Shown here piece after piece: positions 54,728 through 62,971 of a DNA stretch of 64,000 nt (positions within the stretch are counted from its first letter, which is position 1; every line of letters starts with the position of its first letter). The stretch spans positions 372,001-436,000 of the forward strand of contig NZ_JACOPE010000001.1 in assembly GCF_014287355.1 (NCBI RefSeq), written 5' to 3'. Under the pieces are notes generated by a model, which was given only the letters and a program-made list of their open reading frames with translations, ran no database searches and had not been told where the DNA came from. The position numbers and the translations under genes are program-made. Source of the DNA: Ruminococcus hominis. GTDB lineage: Bacteria > Bacillota > Clostridia > Lachnospirales > Lachnospiraceae.

Positions 54728-56287
54728 ATGAAAAGAATGAAGAAAATCATGGCAATGCTGCTGGCAGCAATTATGACAATGGCTATGGCAGTAACGGCAT
54801 TTGCCGCAGACACAACAGGAAAACTTACAGTAAATGTAAAATCAGGACAGACACTCACCGGACAGACAATTTACCTGTATAAATTATTTGATGTAACAGA
54901 ATCTGGCAGTGGAGCTACAAAGAACTATGCTTATACGATAAATACTGCAACTGGTTACAAAGATGCAATTAAATCAGCACTTGGAAGTGGCACTATTACT
55001 GACACTTCTACAGATGCAGATTATGCGGATGAAGTAGCAAAACTTGGAGGAAATGACTCTACTGAAGTACAGAAGTTTGCCAATGCATTTACAACTTACG
55101 CATTAACAAATAATGTAACAGCAACAGTAAACTCTGGAAAACTCGCAGATACAAACAAAGATTCTTATGATTTTTCAAACTTAGCATACGGTTATTATCT
55201 TGTATATGTAACTGGTGGAAAACAGATTCAGGCTTCATTAGTAACAGTTGACTCTGATGCAGCTACAGTTAATCTGAAAAGTGAAGCTCCAAGCATCGAG
55301 AAAAAGGCAGACAAAACTTCAGTAGAAATCGGAAATGTAGTTACCTATACAGTAACAGGTTCTATTCCGGATACTACAGGATATAATCAGTATACATACA
55401 AAATTAACGATACATTATCAGATGGTCTTGATTTTGTAAATGATGTTAATGGAACTGCACTTGCAGAAGATGCTACAACAGTTAAGGTTGCAGTTGCTTT
55501 TAAAGATACAGATGTTACAGATGCATCTACAGCACCTACAACAGCGAAACTGGATACAGCCAATCATAGAAAGATGACACTTGACCTGTCCTCATGGGTT
55601 AGAGCAAATCAGAAAAATAAAGGCAAAGAATTTACTGTAACATATTATGCAAAAGTAAATGATAAGGCTGTTGTAGCAGAAAAGAACAGCGCTAAATTGG
55701 AATATGGTAATGATCCAGACAATACAACAGAGACAACACCAAGTGAAGCAAAAACACCTACATATCCACTGAACATTAAGAAAACAGATCATAAAACAAC
55801 TGAATTATTAGCAGATGCAAAATTTAGCCTTTATACAGAAACAGAATATAAAAAAGATGCGGCTACAAGACAGGCTATTAAAGTTACTGGAACAAATGGA
55901 AACTATGTAGTAGATCCAACATCTGAAAACACAGTATTTGAATCTGCGGCAACAAAAATTGGCGAGAATGCATACAATCTTCATGTCAATGGTCTTGCAG
56001 AAGGAACATACTATTTAGTAGAGACAAAAGCCCCAGAGGGTTATAATAAACTGGCAAAAGATGTAAAAATTGTCATTACAAAGAGTACAACAGGTGATGA
56101 AACAGCATGGACTCTTTCCAAAGATGATAAAGACGAAGCTGATAAGATCATCGATATCGAAAACAGCACAGGTTCTCTTCTTCCATCAACTGGTGGTAAA
56201 GGTGCAATCGCATTTGGTATTATCGCTGCAATCCTTGTATTTGGTGTAGTAGTAAGCTTTATCCGTGATAAAAGAAAAGTAGCATAA
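54728..56287 (+). CDS. SpaA-type pilus backbone protein
   Basis: 519-residue secreted pilin: signal peptide (MLLAAIMTMAMAVTAFA), an N-terminal domain (about 30-185), a D2-type isopeptide domain (about 190-345, KKADKTSVEIGNVVTYTVTG) and a Cna-B/SpaA domain (about 350-480). The last holds the E-box, GTYYLVETKAPEGY, whose glutamate promotes the internal Lys-Asn bond. The sorting signal LPSTGG is followed by a membrane helix and RDKRKVA. The length and three-domain plan are those of the shaft subunit of class C sortase pili. It is followed by a hairpin and then that sortase. Confidence 0.93.
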   Translation: MKRMKKIMAMLLAAIMTMAMAVTAFAADTTGKLTVNVKSGQTLTGQTIYLYKLFDVTESGSGATKNYAYTINTATGYKDAIKSALGSGTITDTSTDADYADEVAKLGGNDSTEVQKFANAFTTYALTNNVTATVNSGKLADTNKDSYDFSNLAYGYYLVYVTGGKQIQASLVTVDSDAATVNLKSEAPSIEKKADKTSVEIGNVVTYTVTGSIPDTTGYNQYTYKINDTLSDGLDFVNDVNGTALAEDATTVKVAVAFKDTDVTDASTAPTTAKLDTANHRKMTLDLSSWVRANQKNKGKEFTVTYYAKVNDKAVVAEKNSAKLEYGNDPDNTTETTPSEAKTPTYPLNIKKTDHKTTELLADAKFSLYTETEYKKDAATRQAIKVTGTNGNYVVDPTSENTVFESAATKIGENAYNLHVNGLAEGTYYLVETKAPEGYNKLAKDVKIVITKSTTGDETAWTLSKDDKDEADKIIDIENSTGSLLPSTGGKGAIAFGIIAAILVFGVVVSFIRDKRKVA

Positions 56288-56332
56288 TGTTAAGAATAAT
56301 GGGCAAGAAACATAAGACAGAATAAATGGAAT

Positions 56333-56360
56333 CTGCGGGTATCCTTTTGGATAGCCGCAG
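56333..56360 (+). promoter_or_regulatory. Hairpin between backbone pilin and sortase C genes
   Basis: CTGCGG-G-TATCC, loop TTTT, GGATA-G-CCGCAG: eleven paired bases with one internal G-G mismatch. It lies in the 100-base gap before the sortase. No T run follows, so it is more likely an RNA-stability or partial pause element than a full terminator. Confidence 0.65.
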
Positions 56361-56387
56361 TTCCGATATAACGATAGGGAGAATGCA

Positions 56388-57275
56388 ATGAAAAGTAAGA
56401 AAAAAGGTAAGATTACAATAAAAGATATTATTCGTTTACTTGTGCTTTTGGTTGCATTCGCCGTGTTATTATATCCGACATACAGCAGATACTTGAATGA
56501 AAAGAATGGTTCAAAAGTAGTATCTGAATATGATGAGAAAAGTGTAAAGTTAAGTCATGCAGAAAAGGAACAGATGCTTGCGGATGCAAGAGCATACAAT
56601 CAGGAAATGTTGGGAAACATTGATTTGATTGATCCATTTTCCCAAACGGAACCAGAAGTAGATGAACGATACGAGAGTCTGTTGAATGTGGAAGGTTCTG
56701 GCATGATGGGATATGTAAAGATACCGAAAATCAACGTGGAACTTCCGATTTACCATGGAACCTCTGAATCTGTCTTACAGGCGGGAGTTGGTCATTTTCA
56801 GGGGACATCCCTGCCAGTTGGTGGAGACAGTACACATACTGTGCTGACAGGACACAGAGGACTACCAGATAAAACATTGTTCACCAATATGGATAAAATG
56901 GAAGTAGGAGATATTTTTTATATTAAAGTATTGGACGCAACACTGGCTTATGAAGTAGACCAGATTTTAACAGTATTGCCGGAAGATACAGAAGCGTTGT
57001 CGATTGTACCGGGGCAGGATTATGCAACACTTGTTACCTGCACACCTTTTGCAATCAATACACATCGACTTTTAGTGCGTGGACATCGTATTCCGTATGA
57101 AGAAGCAAATAAAAAAGAACCGGATACGGAGATTAAACCAGAATTGTCATTTACAACTAAAGTTTTGATTGTAACCATTATTGTTATATTCATGGGACTG
57201 GTAGGAGCCATTATTTATTACATCAAAGACAGAAAGAGGAGGAAGCAAAGTGATAAAAAAGATGAGAAAAATTAA
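56388..57275 (+). CDS. srtC: Class C pilus sortase
   Basis: 295-residue membrane transpeptidase that links LPSTG pilins into fibres. It has an N-terminal membrane helix (about 13-30), the class C lid motif Asp82-Pro83-Phe84 that covers the active site, catalytic His156 (TGHRG), Cys218 (TLVTCTPFAINTHRLLVRGH) and Arg227, and a second membrane helix (about 255-277) followed by a basic tail. All features of a working pilus polymerase are present. It overlaps the next gene by 26 bases. Confidence 0.95.
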   Translation: MKSKKKGKITIKDIIRLLVLLVAFAVLLYPTYSRYLNEKNGSKVVSEYDEKSVKLSHAEKEQMLADARAYNQEMLGNIDLIDPFSQTEPEVDERYESLLNVEGSGMMGYVKIPKINVELPIYHGTSESVLQAGVGHFQGTSLPVGGDSTHTVLTGHRGLPDKTLFTNMDKMEVGDIFYIKVLDATLAYEVDQILTVLPEDTEALSIVPGQDYATLVTCTPFAINTHRLLVRGHRIPYEEANKKEPDTEIKPELSFTTKVLIVTIIVIFMGLVGAIIYYIKDRKRRKQSDKKDEKN

Positions 57276-58035
57276 ACTTTTTTGGGGTATTGCACTTACA
57301 TTTTTTCTGTTCAGTAATACGTTACTTTTTCCTGTGATATCGGTATATGCTCAACCACGAACGGGAAATATTGAAATTGATTTTGAAGGAAGAACAGATG
57401 ACAGGGAAAATATTCTGCTTTCAGGAGCAAAGTTTGAACTCTTTCCTGTTCAATATATGGATAATGATGTTATGGTGTGGCGTGATGAGTTTGCAAAATG
57501 CGGAATTTCTTTAGATGATAGCAGTTCAGAAGCGAGGGCTGAGCAAGCGAAGGCATTATTTGATTATGCAAAAGCAAATAATATGACAGGAATTATTCAC
57601 GAAACAGATGAAAAAGGACATGCTCATTTTCTGGACCTGGCAGAAGGAATGTATCTTCTTGTAGAAATAGGAAATGTAGATAGTGGCTTAGATGAGTTTG
57701 ACTCAGCTCCATTCCTTGTAAAAATTCCTTCAGAAGTGGGTGGGAAATTCGAATATGATGTTGATGTAGAACCGAAAGCAAGATGGGTGTCTCATGATGG
57801 CGAGCCAGTAGGTCCAGACGAGCCAGAAAATCCGCCAAAAGATCTGCCGGATAATCCCCCAAATTCGACTCCAACACAGACGCCAACTCCTGATAATACA
57901 CCTAATCCTATTCAAAAAATTATAAATATTGTTAAAACAGGGGATTCGACGAACGTGTTGCTATTGATTGGTGTAACAGTGGCGAGCTTAGGTGTTATTA
58001 TTTTGAGCATTAGAAAGAAAAGAGATACTAAGTAG
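57250..58035 (+). CDS. Minor pilin, probable basal subunit
   Basis: 261-residue secreted protein starting at GTG 57250 with GAGGAGGAAG upstream. Signal peptide to about residue 35 (VISVYAQ), one prealbumin/Cna-B-like domain (about 38-180; LLSGAKFELFPV near the start, LAEGMYLLVEIG as the E-box), then a proline-rich linker (NPPKDLPDNPPNSTPTQTPT) of the kind that crosses peptidoglycan. The end is VKTGDST with a membrane helix and KKRDTK. A proline-rich tail before the anchor is typical of basal pilins, which attach the fibre to the wall. Confidence 0.87.
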   Translation: MIKKMRKIKLFWGIALTFFLFSNTLLFPVISVYAQPRTGNIEIDFEGRTDDRENILLSGAKFELFPVQYMDNDVMVWRDEFAKCGISLDDSSSEARAEQAKALFDYAKANNMTGIIHETDEKGHAHFLDLAEGMYLLVEIGNVDSGLDEFDSAPFLVKIPSEVGGKFEYDVDVEPKARWVSHDGEPVGPDEPENPPKDLPDNPPNSTPTQTPTPDNTPNPIQKIINIVKTGDSTNVLLLIGVTVASLGVIILSIRKKRDTK

Positions 58036-58054
58036 TAAAACTATAGATTTTGAA

Positions 58055-58093
58055 AAAGACCATCATAGTAATATATGAGCTTTGATGGTCTTT
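58055..58093. terminator. Bidirectional terminator ending the surface island
   Basis: AAAGACCATCA (58055-58065) pairs with TGATGGTCTTT (58083-58093); A and T runs on both sides allow it to serve the + strand pilus operon and the - strand protease gene. Confidence 0.85.
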
Positions 58094-58625
58094 ATATTTG
58101 CTTATTATATTTGAGAAAATCGTTTCTATGCTCCTGTCTTCTGAACTGGTAGCCTTGTGAGTTGAGTGTATCAACTTTCAGGGCAATCAGGTTGATATCA
58201 GAGTGCATGGCTTTGGCAATCTGCTGAATATCATATCCATTTTTTATGTACTCAATAATCGTATCGTCCGGGAGAGAAGCCTGTGCTGCAAAAACATTGG
58301 CTTCATATTCCATCCGGTTCTCACGCATATCAAAAATATTAAATTCCTGAAATCCTCCAGTCAAAGCAGCTTCCTGTCGATGAAGCATGTCATGCCCGAT
58401 CTCATGCCAGAGGACGATCTGTTCAATTACCGGGTGCAAACCATTCTGAAGAAAAATAAAGCGGTTCTTCAGGATAACTTTGTATGCTCCACGTTGCTTT
58501 TTAAAATCCCGGTAGAGAATATTGATGCCAAGTTCCTCGGCAACTCTGTATGGATCACGAGTACCACATTTCTTAATCAGTTTATTCACGATTGTGACAA
58601 TCTCATCTTGTGTGTAATATCCCAC
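58092..58625 (-). CDS. immA: ImmA/IrrE-family metallopeptidase
   Basis: 177-residue zinc protease of the COG2856 family, which in integrative elements and phages cleaves the partner XRE repressor to start induction. The zinc motif is HEIGHDMLH (VLWHEIGHDM), with the third ligand in MEYEANVFAAQASLPD. The GTG start at 58625 follows AAGGAGGTG on this strand. The XRE gene that should sit beside it (upstream at 58727-58999) is only a fragment, so this protease has probably lost its target here. Confidence 0.9.
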   Translation of the reverse strand: MGYYTQDEIVTIVNKLIKKCGTRDPYRVAEELGINILYRDFKKQRGAYKVILKNRFIFLQNGLHPVIEQIVLWHEIGHDMLHRQEAALTGGFQEFNIFDMRENRMEYEANVFAAQASLPDDTIIEYIKNGYDIQQIAKAMHSDINLIALKVDTLNSQGYQFRRQEHRNDFLKYNKQI

Positions 58626-58726
58626 AACGGTTCACCTCCTTGTAGTGCCATTATAACGGATAGTTCCACTATCCCATATGATAAAACGTAGGCTGTCCTA
58701 TAAAAAGGACACAACACCATAAGAGG

Positions 58727-58999
58727 TTACTCGTCTTTTCGATATTTTTTCGGTGTGTATTTTTTATTTTTGGCAATCAGATATGCTTCCTGAATAGCGT
58801 CAACCATTTCCCTCATATCTTCGTCAGCCATTTCTCCTCCGGCAAATAATCCGGTTACCTCTGCAAGAAGTTCTTTTGCCTGTTTTGCTCCTCTGCGTCC
58901 ATAGTTATCTTCCACATTGGCAATGAATGCTTCGTCCTCAGATAAGAGGTAGTTGATATTCACGCCAAGAGCATCTGCAAGTTTGTTGAATAGACCACA
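58727..58999 (-). pseudogene. XRE-family repressor without its DNA-binding head
   Basis: The frame gives LADALGVNINYLLSEDE, the end of an XRE helix-turn-helix domain, and then a helical C-terminal region to the stop (VEDNYGRRGAKQAKELLAEV). The first 60 or so residues with the recognition helix are absent; sequence beyond about 58999 belongs to something else. The internal ATG at 58963 could give 78 residues. Together with the ImmA-like gene it is the remains of an element's repressor/anti-repressor module. Confidence 0.82.
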
Positions 59000-59141
59000 T
59001 TGGTGCCAGGCACTATAAACTTCCCTATAACCTTAAAGTAGTTGTACACCCAGAAGTAGAGAGTGATTATCTAAAACAGTATAATAATAAATCTTTGTAT
59101 ATTCCTGAAAATTTCAAAGTGGAAATTATACGAACCTGCAA

Positions 59142-59543
59142 AAAGGTATTCACGAAACAACAGAGTATCTGGAAGCATTTCTCAGAAATCTGCTTTTGAA
59201 CGAGAAAAATGAGCTTCATAATCGAAATCTTCATATAAGTGGATTTTTGAACGAAGAAAAAGTGGATATTGAGAGTGCAAAAGTGGACATTCGAAACAGA
59301 AAAGTGGATATTGAAAGTGTACTTTCCGAAAAAGGTAGAGATTTCTCGGTAAAAACGACGATTCATATCCATAGACTTTTTGAAAAGTTTGGTTTCGATG
59401 AGGTGTTTGGAAGAAGTGCAGTTATGGAGCTTCTTGAGCTGAAAGCTTCAGGTGCCTCAAAACTTCTTTCCAATTTGGTAAAGGCAGATATTATTGAACC
59501 GGTATCCGGTCACGGAAAAGGAAAATATAAATTTAAGATGTAA
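59142..59543 (+). pseudogene. C-terminal fragment of a Fic-family protein
   Basis: The frame reads GIHETTEYLEAFLRNLLLNE, the conserved end of a Fic domain protein, then three tandem KVDIE-type motifs and a small winged helix (GRSAVMELLELKASGASKLL, KADIIEPVSGHGKGKY). The catalytic HPFxxGNGR part is missing and an upstream stop closes the frame. A second, different frame at about 59010-59140 (YKLPYNLKVVVHPEVESDYL) is also gene-like but I cannot name it. Stretch 59000-59141 is therefore mosaic debris. Confidence 0.65.
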
Positions 59544-59728
59544 TTTATAAGATTTTGCTTAAAATTGTCGACACAGTGTGTAGACAATCTTCAGCAGCAG
59601 GACAGAGAAAATAAGAAAACAGAAATAACTTAAAAACTTTGCTTTTAATATTGACTGAGTTAAAAAGAAATAAATTGAGTTAAAATGTGCGGAGGTGTTA
59701 GCAAATTACGTTAGCTGATAAAGTGTAT

Positions 59729-59766
59729 AGGCTCAAAAGGGAAAGTGACCTTTTGGGCCTTATTTT
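59729..59766 (+). terminator. Intrinsic terminator
   Basis: AGGCTCAAAAGG (59729-59740) pairs with CCTTTTGGGCCT (59749-59760), then TATTTT. The surrounding stretch 59544-59891 holds no gene that I can see. Confidence 0.8.
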
Positions 59767-59891
59767 GTGTTATTTCTCAAAAAATGGGAATTATAAAGAT
59801 TTAATTCTTTACTATGGATGTGTATTGTAAAAAATTATTTTGCTATACTGACAATATCAACAGAAAAGGTGGATATTCGAGAGGTGATCAG

Positions 59892-60044
59892 ATGAATGCA
59901 GCACAGAGAATACGATTAATTCGGATAATAGAAAAGATTGAAAAAAATCCGGAATTCAGTAACAAGCTTGGAGTGAAAAATACATTTGATTTTATATCAG
60001 ATAAACAGAAAAAAATGAATCATTCGCAACTGGATGAGTGTTAG
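59892..60044 (+). CDS. 50-residue protein of unknown function
   Basis: Start ATG 59892 with GAGAGGTGATC upstream. The protein is charged and helical (MNAAQRIRLIRIIEKIEKNP), with no signal peptide. It lies 13 bases before a small membrane protein gene, and 250 bases before a third unknown gene; the three form an apparent operon. I do not recognise it. Confidence 0.6.
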   Translation: MNAAQRIRLIRIIEKIEKNPEFSNKLGVKNTFDFISDKQKKMNHSQLDEC

Positions 60045-60057
60045 AAGGAGAAAAAAG

Positions 60058-60273
60058 ATGTTATCATTATTATTTACTATTTGTATGATTTGGTTTATTG
60101 GAAAATTTTTTATATTTGGCTTAAAAGCATCCTGGGGAATCATGAAATTACTTTGTACGGTTATTTTCTTTCCAGTGATATTAATTGGAATGGTGGTAGG
60201 CGGATTAATGTATATAGCTTTTCCGTTATTGATCATTGGTGGAATTATCGGACTTGTAACTTCACATTCATAA
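60058..60273 (+). CDS. Small membrane protein of unknown function
   Basis: 71 residues from ATG 60058, preceded by AAGGAGAAAAAAG. Nearly the whole chain is hydrophobic, giving two membrane helices (about 2-30 and 34-67) with glycine-rich packing motifs (MVVGGLMYIAFPLLIIGGII). Middle gene of a three-gene set of unknown function. An in-frame GTG-type start further upstream overlaps the previous gene and has no ribosome site. Confidence 0.65.
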   Translation: MLSLLFTICMIWFIGKFFIFGLKASWGIMKLLCTVIFFPVILIGMVVGGLMYIAFPLLIIGGIIGLVTSHS

Positions 60274-60294
60274 AGAGTCAGAGAGGTGTTTTTT

Positions 60295-60711
60295 ATGGGA
60301 TATGATATTGAAAAAGAAAAAAGAGAAGCAATTGAAGCTGGACGTAGAGCCTTAAATAGTCTTAGTACAGCAAAAGAAAATCTGAACAGTGCAAAAAACT
60401 GGGGTATGGTAGATATGTTTGGCGGAGGATTTTTCAGTACGATGCTAAAACATTCTAAAATGGATCACGCAAAGCAGAATATGGAACAGGCAAAGTATGA
60501 TCTTCGTAATTTCAGCAGGGAATTAAATGATGTAAATATGGCATGTGATTTACATATCGATACAGGAGATTTCCTTTCATTTGCGGATTATTTTTTTGAT
60601 GGATTTGTTGTGGACTGGATGGTCCAGGATCGAATCAATACTGCAAAAAGACAGGTGGAAGAGGCTATTCGAAGAACGGAAAGTATTGTTAGTCAATTAC
60701 AGCGTATGTAA
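60295..60711 (+). CDS. 138-residue helical protein of unknown function
   Basis: ATG 60295 is preceded by GAGAGG; the GTG nine bases earlier overlaps that site. The protein is almost all helix with two likely coiled coils (about 5-40 and 55-85; YDIEKEKREAIEAGRRALNS), a short glycine-phenylalanine turn (MFGGGFFSTML) and a C-terminal helix (TAKRQVEEAIRRTESIVSQL). No cysteine-metal or enzyme motif apart from one Cys. I know similar proteins only as unnamed Lachnospiraceae hypotheticals. Third in a run with the small membrane protein. Confidence 0.7.
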   Translation: MGYDIEKEKREAIEAGRRALNSLSTAKENLNSAKNWGMVDMFGGGFFSTMLKHSKMDHAKQNMEQAKYDLRNFSRELNDVNMACDLHIDTGDFLSFADYFFDGFVVDWMVQDRINTAKRQVEEAIRRTESIVSQLQRM

Positions 60712-60717
60712 GGAGAA

Positions 60718-60747
60718 GGGCAATGAATCAGAAATGGTTCATTGCCC
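60718..60747. terminator. Hairpin between convergent genes
   Basis: GGGCAATGAA (60718-60727) pairs exactly with TTCATTGCCC (60738-60747). It has no T run but sits between the converging 138-residue gene and the XRE gene, so it likely ends the former. Confidence 0.6.
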
Positions 60748-60762
60748 GTCGTGCGCTATGGA

Positions 60763-61278
60763 TTATTTTAATTTTTCTTTTTCTGCATTTAGAAGTTCAA
60801 AATTGAGGCCCTGTTCACTGGCTGTCTTATCTATCCAAAGGTTCAAAGAGTCTATAGCTAAAGAAATTTCATCCAGTTTTTTGCTGATAAAAGCAAAATC
60901 CCTCATCTCATCGTCGCTGATCTTACCATCACGGGCTATTTGAATCAGCCGACCGGTAAGAGGGGTGATTTCATTTAGACCGGCAATGGTTTCCAGGATG
61001 ATATTTGACAAATCAGTTACTTCTACCTCTGGAACATAGCGGTGACCTATTTCACATTTATGTGAGCAATAATAATTGCAGAGGTCTGGTCTCTTATAAG
61101 CATCAGCCATTTGAATGATATCGTAAGGTGTAGGTTCCTGCATTTCATATTCAAATTTTTCGATTTTAGAATCAGAAACAGCAGTCATTTTTTCGCTGGC
61201 TTCTGATCTGGTAAGACCGGCTTCTTCCCGGCAAATCTGATAAATTGTTTTATTTTCTCTTGTAGATTGTTTCCCCAT
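60763..61278 (-). CDS. XRE-family helix-turn-helix regulator
   Basis: 171-residue protein. Residues 9-60 form the helix-turn-helix (IYQICREEAGLTRSEASEKM, KIEKFEYEMQEPTPYDIIQM), followed by a Cys/His pattern (CNYYCSHKCEIGHRY) that could bind zinc, and a C-terminal helical domain of about 85 residues. The ATG at 61278 has GGAGG upstream on this strand. No target operon is evident beside it. The cysteine cluster is unusual and hints at a metal-dependent or structural role. Confidence 0.83.
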   Translation of the reverse strand: MGKQSTRENKTIYQICREEAGLTRSEASEKMTAVSDSKIEKFEYEMQEPTPYDIIQMADAYKRPDLCNYYCSHKCEIGHRYVPEVEVTDLSNIILETIAGLNEITPLTGRLIQIARDGKISDDEMRDFAFISKKLDEISLAIDSLNLWIDKTASEQGLNFELLNAEKEKLK

Positions 61279-61418
61279 GAGAATAACCTCCCCGTATATC
61301 GCCGAACATGAGGATTATCAGGTGTTAAGTCCACATGCTATGCGTGTATTTCCTCTATGGATTTTATTATACTTGAAGCATCAAGAAACAACAAGCGCAT
61401 TGTTAAAAGCAATTGGCA

Positions 61419-61508
61419 ATGAAAGGTTTTAACACGGGTGATGGTTACATGGGATTGGTAGATGGTAAATATATCTTGTTTGCCAGTGAATCCGATTACT
61501 ATGAATAG
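61419..61508 (+). pseudogene. Fragment of an unidentified element-borne gene
   Basis: A 29-residue frame, MKGFNTGDGYMGLVDGKYIL and FASESDYYE, looks like the end of a small protein of integrative elements. It stops where MATE-like sequence takes over, so this marks a join between two pieces of foreign DNA. The remaining bases 61279-61418 hold nothing recognisable. Confidence 0.4.
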
Positions 61509-61511
61509 TAT

Positions 61512-61838
61512 CAAAATGATTCGTATATATTTTGCGGTAGCAGGGATGATGGGATTGCAATATGCCTGTCAGAATACATTTCTTGCATTAGGAAATGCGA
61601 CAGTTTCAATTTTTCTTGCTTTATTAAGAAAGGTGATATTGCCGTTACCGCTTATTTTTATTTTGCCTCACGTCTTACCCTGACAGGTGAAAGCTGTTTT
61701 TTGGGCAGAACCGTTTGCGGATATGATTGCAGTAACAGTTACAGGAATTTTGTTTTTTAGGAAATATGGGAAAAGCCTATGTAAAAAAATGGCACTAATT
61801 AAGAAAATTTATTTAGTAGAAACGCAGCAGAAGCACTG
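61512..61838 (+). pseudogene. MATE efflux transporter remnant
   Basis: The frame reads IRIYFAVAGMMGLQYACQNT, FLALGNATVSIFLALLRKV and LPLPLIFILPHVLP, the tenth to eleventh membrane helices of a MATE exporter, then a TGA at 61681-61683, and continues in frame AVFWAEPFADMIAVTVTGIL to a second stop at about 61838. Both the N-terminal 300 or so residues and the continuity are lost. Confidence 0.85.
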
Positions 61839-61866
61839 ATCAGTTAATCTGAGAGGTGCTTTTTTC
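61831..61866 (+). terminator. Terminator of the former MATE gene
   Basis: AAGCAC (61831-61836) pairs with GTGCTT (61856-61861), followed by TTTTT. Confidence 0.75.
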
Positions 61867-61889
61867 GTAGACATACAGGGCAAAATGCC

Positions 61890-61951
61890 ATCACCGAAGG
61901 TGATTTGGAATGCAGTTTGACTAAGTTACTGTGAACGGAGTGCACAGTAAC
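61890..61951. repeat. Two adjacent perfect hairpins
   Basis: ATCACC-GAA-GGTGAT (61890-61904), then GTTACTGTG (61925-61933) with CACAGTAAC (61943-61951) around a 9-base loop. No T run. They lie in the gene-free interval before the toxin-antitoxin promoter and resemble a REP-like insertion. Confidence 0.55.
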
Positions 61952-61987
61952 TGAATACTTTCAAGTATAGGAGTAAGTAAAAGTAGA

Positions 61988-62016
61988 TTGACAGATAATA
62001 TAGAAAAGCGTATTAT
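61988..62016 (+). promoter_or_regulatory. Sigma-A promoter of the toxin-antitoxin pair
   Basis: TTGACA (61988-61993), 17-base spacer, TATTAT (62011-62016), 54 bases before the first gene. Confidence 0.75.
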
Positions 62017-62069
62017 AACAATAAGAGGTGGGATTTCCCACACAAATGCTTGCGTAGGAGGTGTTGATA

Positions 62070-62309
62070 ATGGAAGCAATGAAAGATTATGTTGCCCATC
62101 TGGATAACAAAAAAAGAATTACTCTCAGAGGAGCTGCTTATCAGTATTATAATGTCAAAGAATACGGAAATGGCTGCATTATTCTGGAACCTCGGGAACT
62201 GGCAGTGCCAGAGAGCATTTCAGCCAGAACTCTGGCAGATATGGATCGTGCAGTAAGTAACTTCAAGAGAGGCGATGTTTCCCCGGCTATTGACCTGTCA
62301 GATTTTTAA
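62070..62309 (+). CDS. Probable type II antitoxin
   Basis: 79 residues from ATG 62070, chosen because TAGGAGG ends 10 bases earlier; the GTG at 62061 overlaps that site. A first half of strands (KKRITLRGAAYQYYNVKEYG, NGCIILEPRELAVPESIS) resembles the dimerising DNA-binding part of some antitoxins, and the tail is a helix (ARTLADMDRAVSNFKRG) ending in an acidic segment that could wrap the toxin. Short size, acidic tail and the gene 12 bases downstream support the call; the family is not certain. Confidence 0.65.
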   Translation: MEAMKDYVAHLDNKKRITLRGAAYQYYNVKEYGNGCIILEPRELAVPESISARTLADMDRAVSNFKRGDVSPAIDLSDF

Positions 62310-62321
62310 AAGGAATAAGAG

Positions 62322-62690
62322 ATGAATTTTAATATACGAATGGGAATTCCTGAAATGCAGGAACTTTGGTTAGATCTGCAGGAGAAATATCGTTCCGGTA
62401 ATATAAAAAAGAAGGAAGAACAGTTGTATAAAAAATGGGGAAAGGCTTTAAAGCTGTTGTCGGCTGATCCTGGTTATCCGAGTCTTCAAATCCATGAAAT
62501 AGAGCCATTATCCAGACGTTATGGAATGAAAGTGTGGCAATCATATCTGGAAAATAAAACCAGTGGCGCAATGAGAATGTACTGGATTTATGGACCAGAC
62601 CAGAAAGATATTACAATTATCGGACTGGAACCACATCCGGAAGATAAGAAAAATGGCGCATACGACCGAATTTCACTGTCGGATTTGTAG
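62322..62690 (+). CDS. Probable RelE/ParE-fold toxin
   Basis: 122 residues, basic in the middle. The segments RRYGMKVWQSYLENKTSGAM and MYWIYGPDQKDITIIGLEPH, then a C-terminal Tyr (GAYDRISL), follow the pattern of RelE/ParE-type proteins: a basic surface, an R-x-YW strand, and EPHPEDK near the end. Such toxins cut mRNA on the ribosome or poison gyrase. It follows the antitoxin gene by 12 bases in one transcript and is closed by a terminator. Assignment rests on pattern and context. Confidence 0.65.
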   Translation: MNFNIRMGIPEMQELWLDLQEKYRSGNIKKKEEQLYKKWGKALKLLSADPGYPSLQIHEIEPLSRRYGMKVWQSYLENKTSGAMRMYWIYGPDQKDITIIGLEPHPEDKKNGAYDRISLSDL

Positions 62691-62719
62691 AATAAAACTG
62701 AATATGGAACAAAAACACG

Positions 62720-62757
62720 AGCAGTTAGTCTATGAAAAATAGGTTAGCTGCTTTTTT
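62720..62757 (+). terminator. Terminator of the toxin gene
   Basis: GCAGTTA (62721-62727) can pair with TAGCTGC (62745-62751) in an imperfect stem, followed by TTTTTT. Confidence 0.65.
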
Positions 62758-62782
62758 CGTGCAAAAAAAGGAGGTGGCGTGT

Positions 62783-62935
62783 ATGGGATATGCACATAAA
62801 GATGTAAAGAAAACAAAGAAAATAGCAAAGAAATTTGTTCGCTACCAGGAAGGGGCAGAGCTTTACAGCATTGGACTGACGAAATTCCAGGAGTTGCCCA
62901 TTTTTAAAACAAACAGAAATACAAACTTGAATTGA
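62783..62935 (+). CDS. Truncated excisionase-like protein (DUF6462-type)
   Basis: 50 residues from ATG 62783 with a strong AAAGGAGGTGG site. GYAHKDVKKTKKIAKKFVRY and QEGAELYSIGLTKFQEL match the first half of small MerR-fold proteins that precede integrase genes in Lachnospiraceae integrative elements (DUF6462, from memory). The family's second half is absent and the chain ends in an unrelated low-complexity tail (FKTNRNTNLN). No integrase follows, so this is a leftover of an element. Confidence 0.6.
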   Translation: MGYAHKDVKKTKKIAKKFVRYQEGAELYSIGLTKFQELPIFKTNRNTNLN

Positions 62936-62971
62936 AAAAAATGGAATTTACCTATTAAGACATATAAACTG

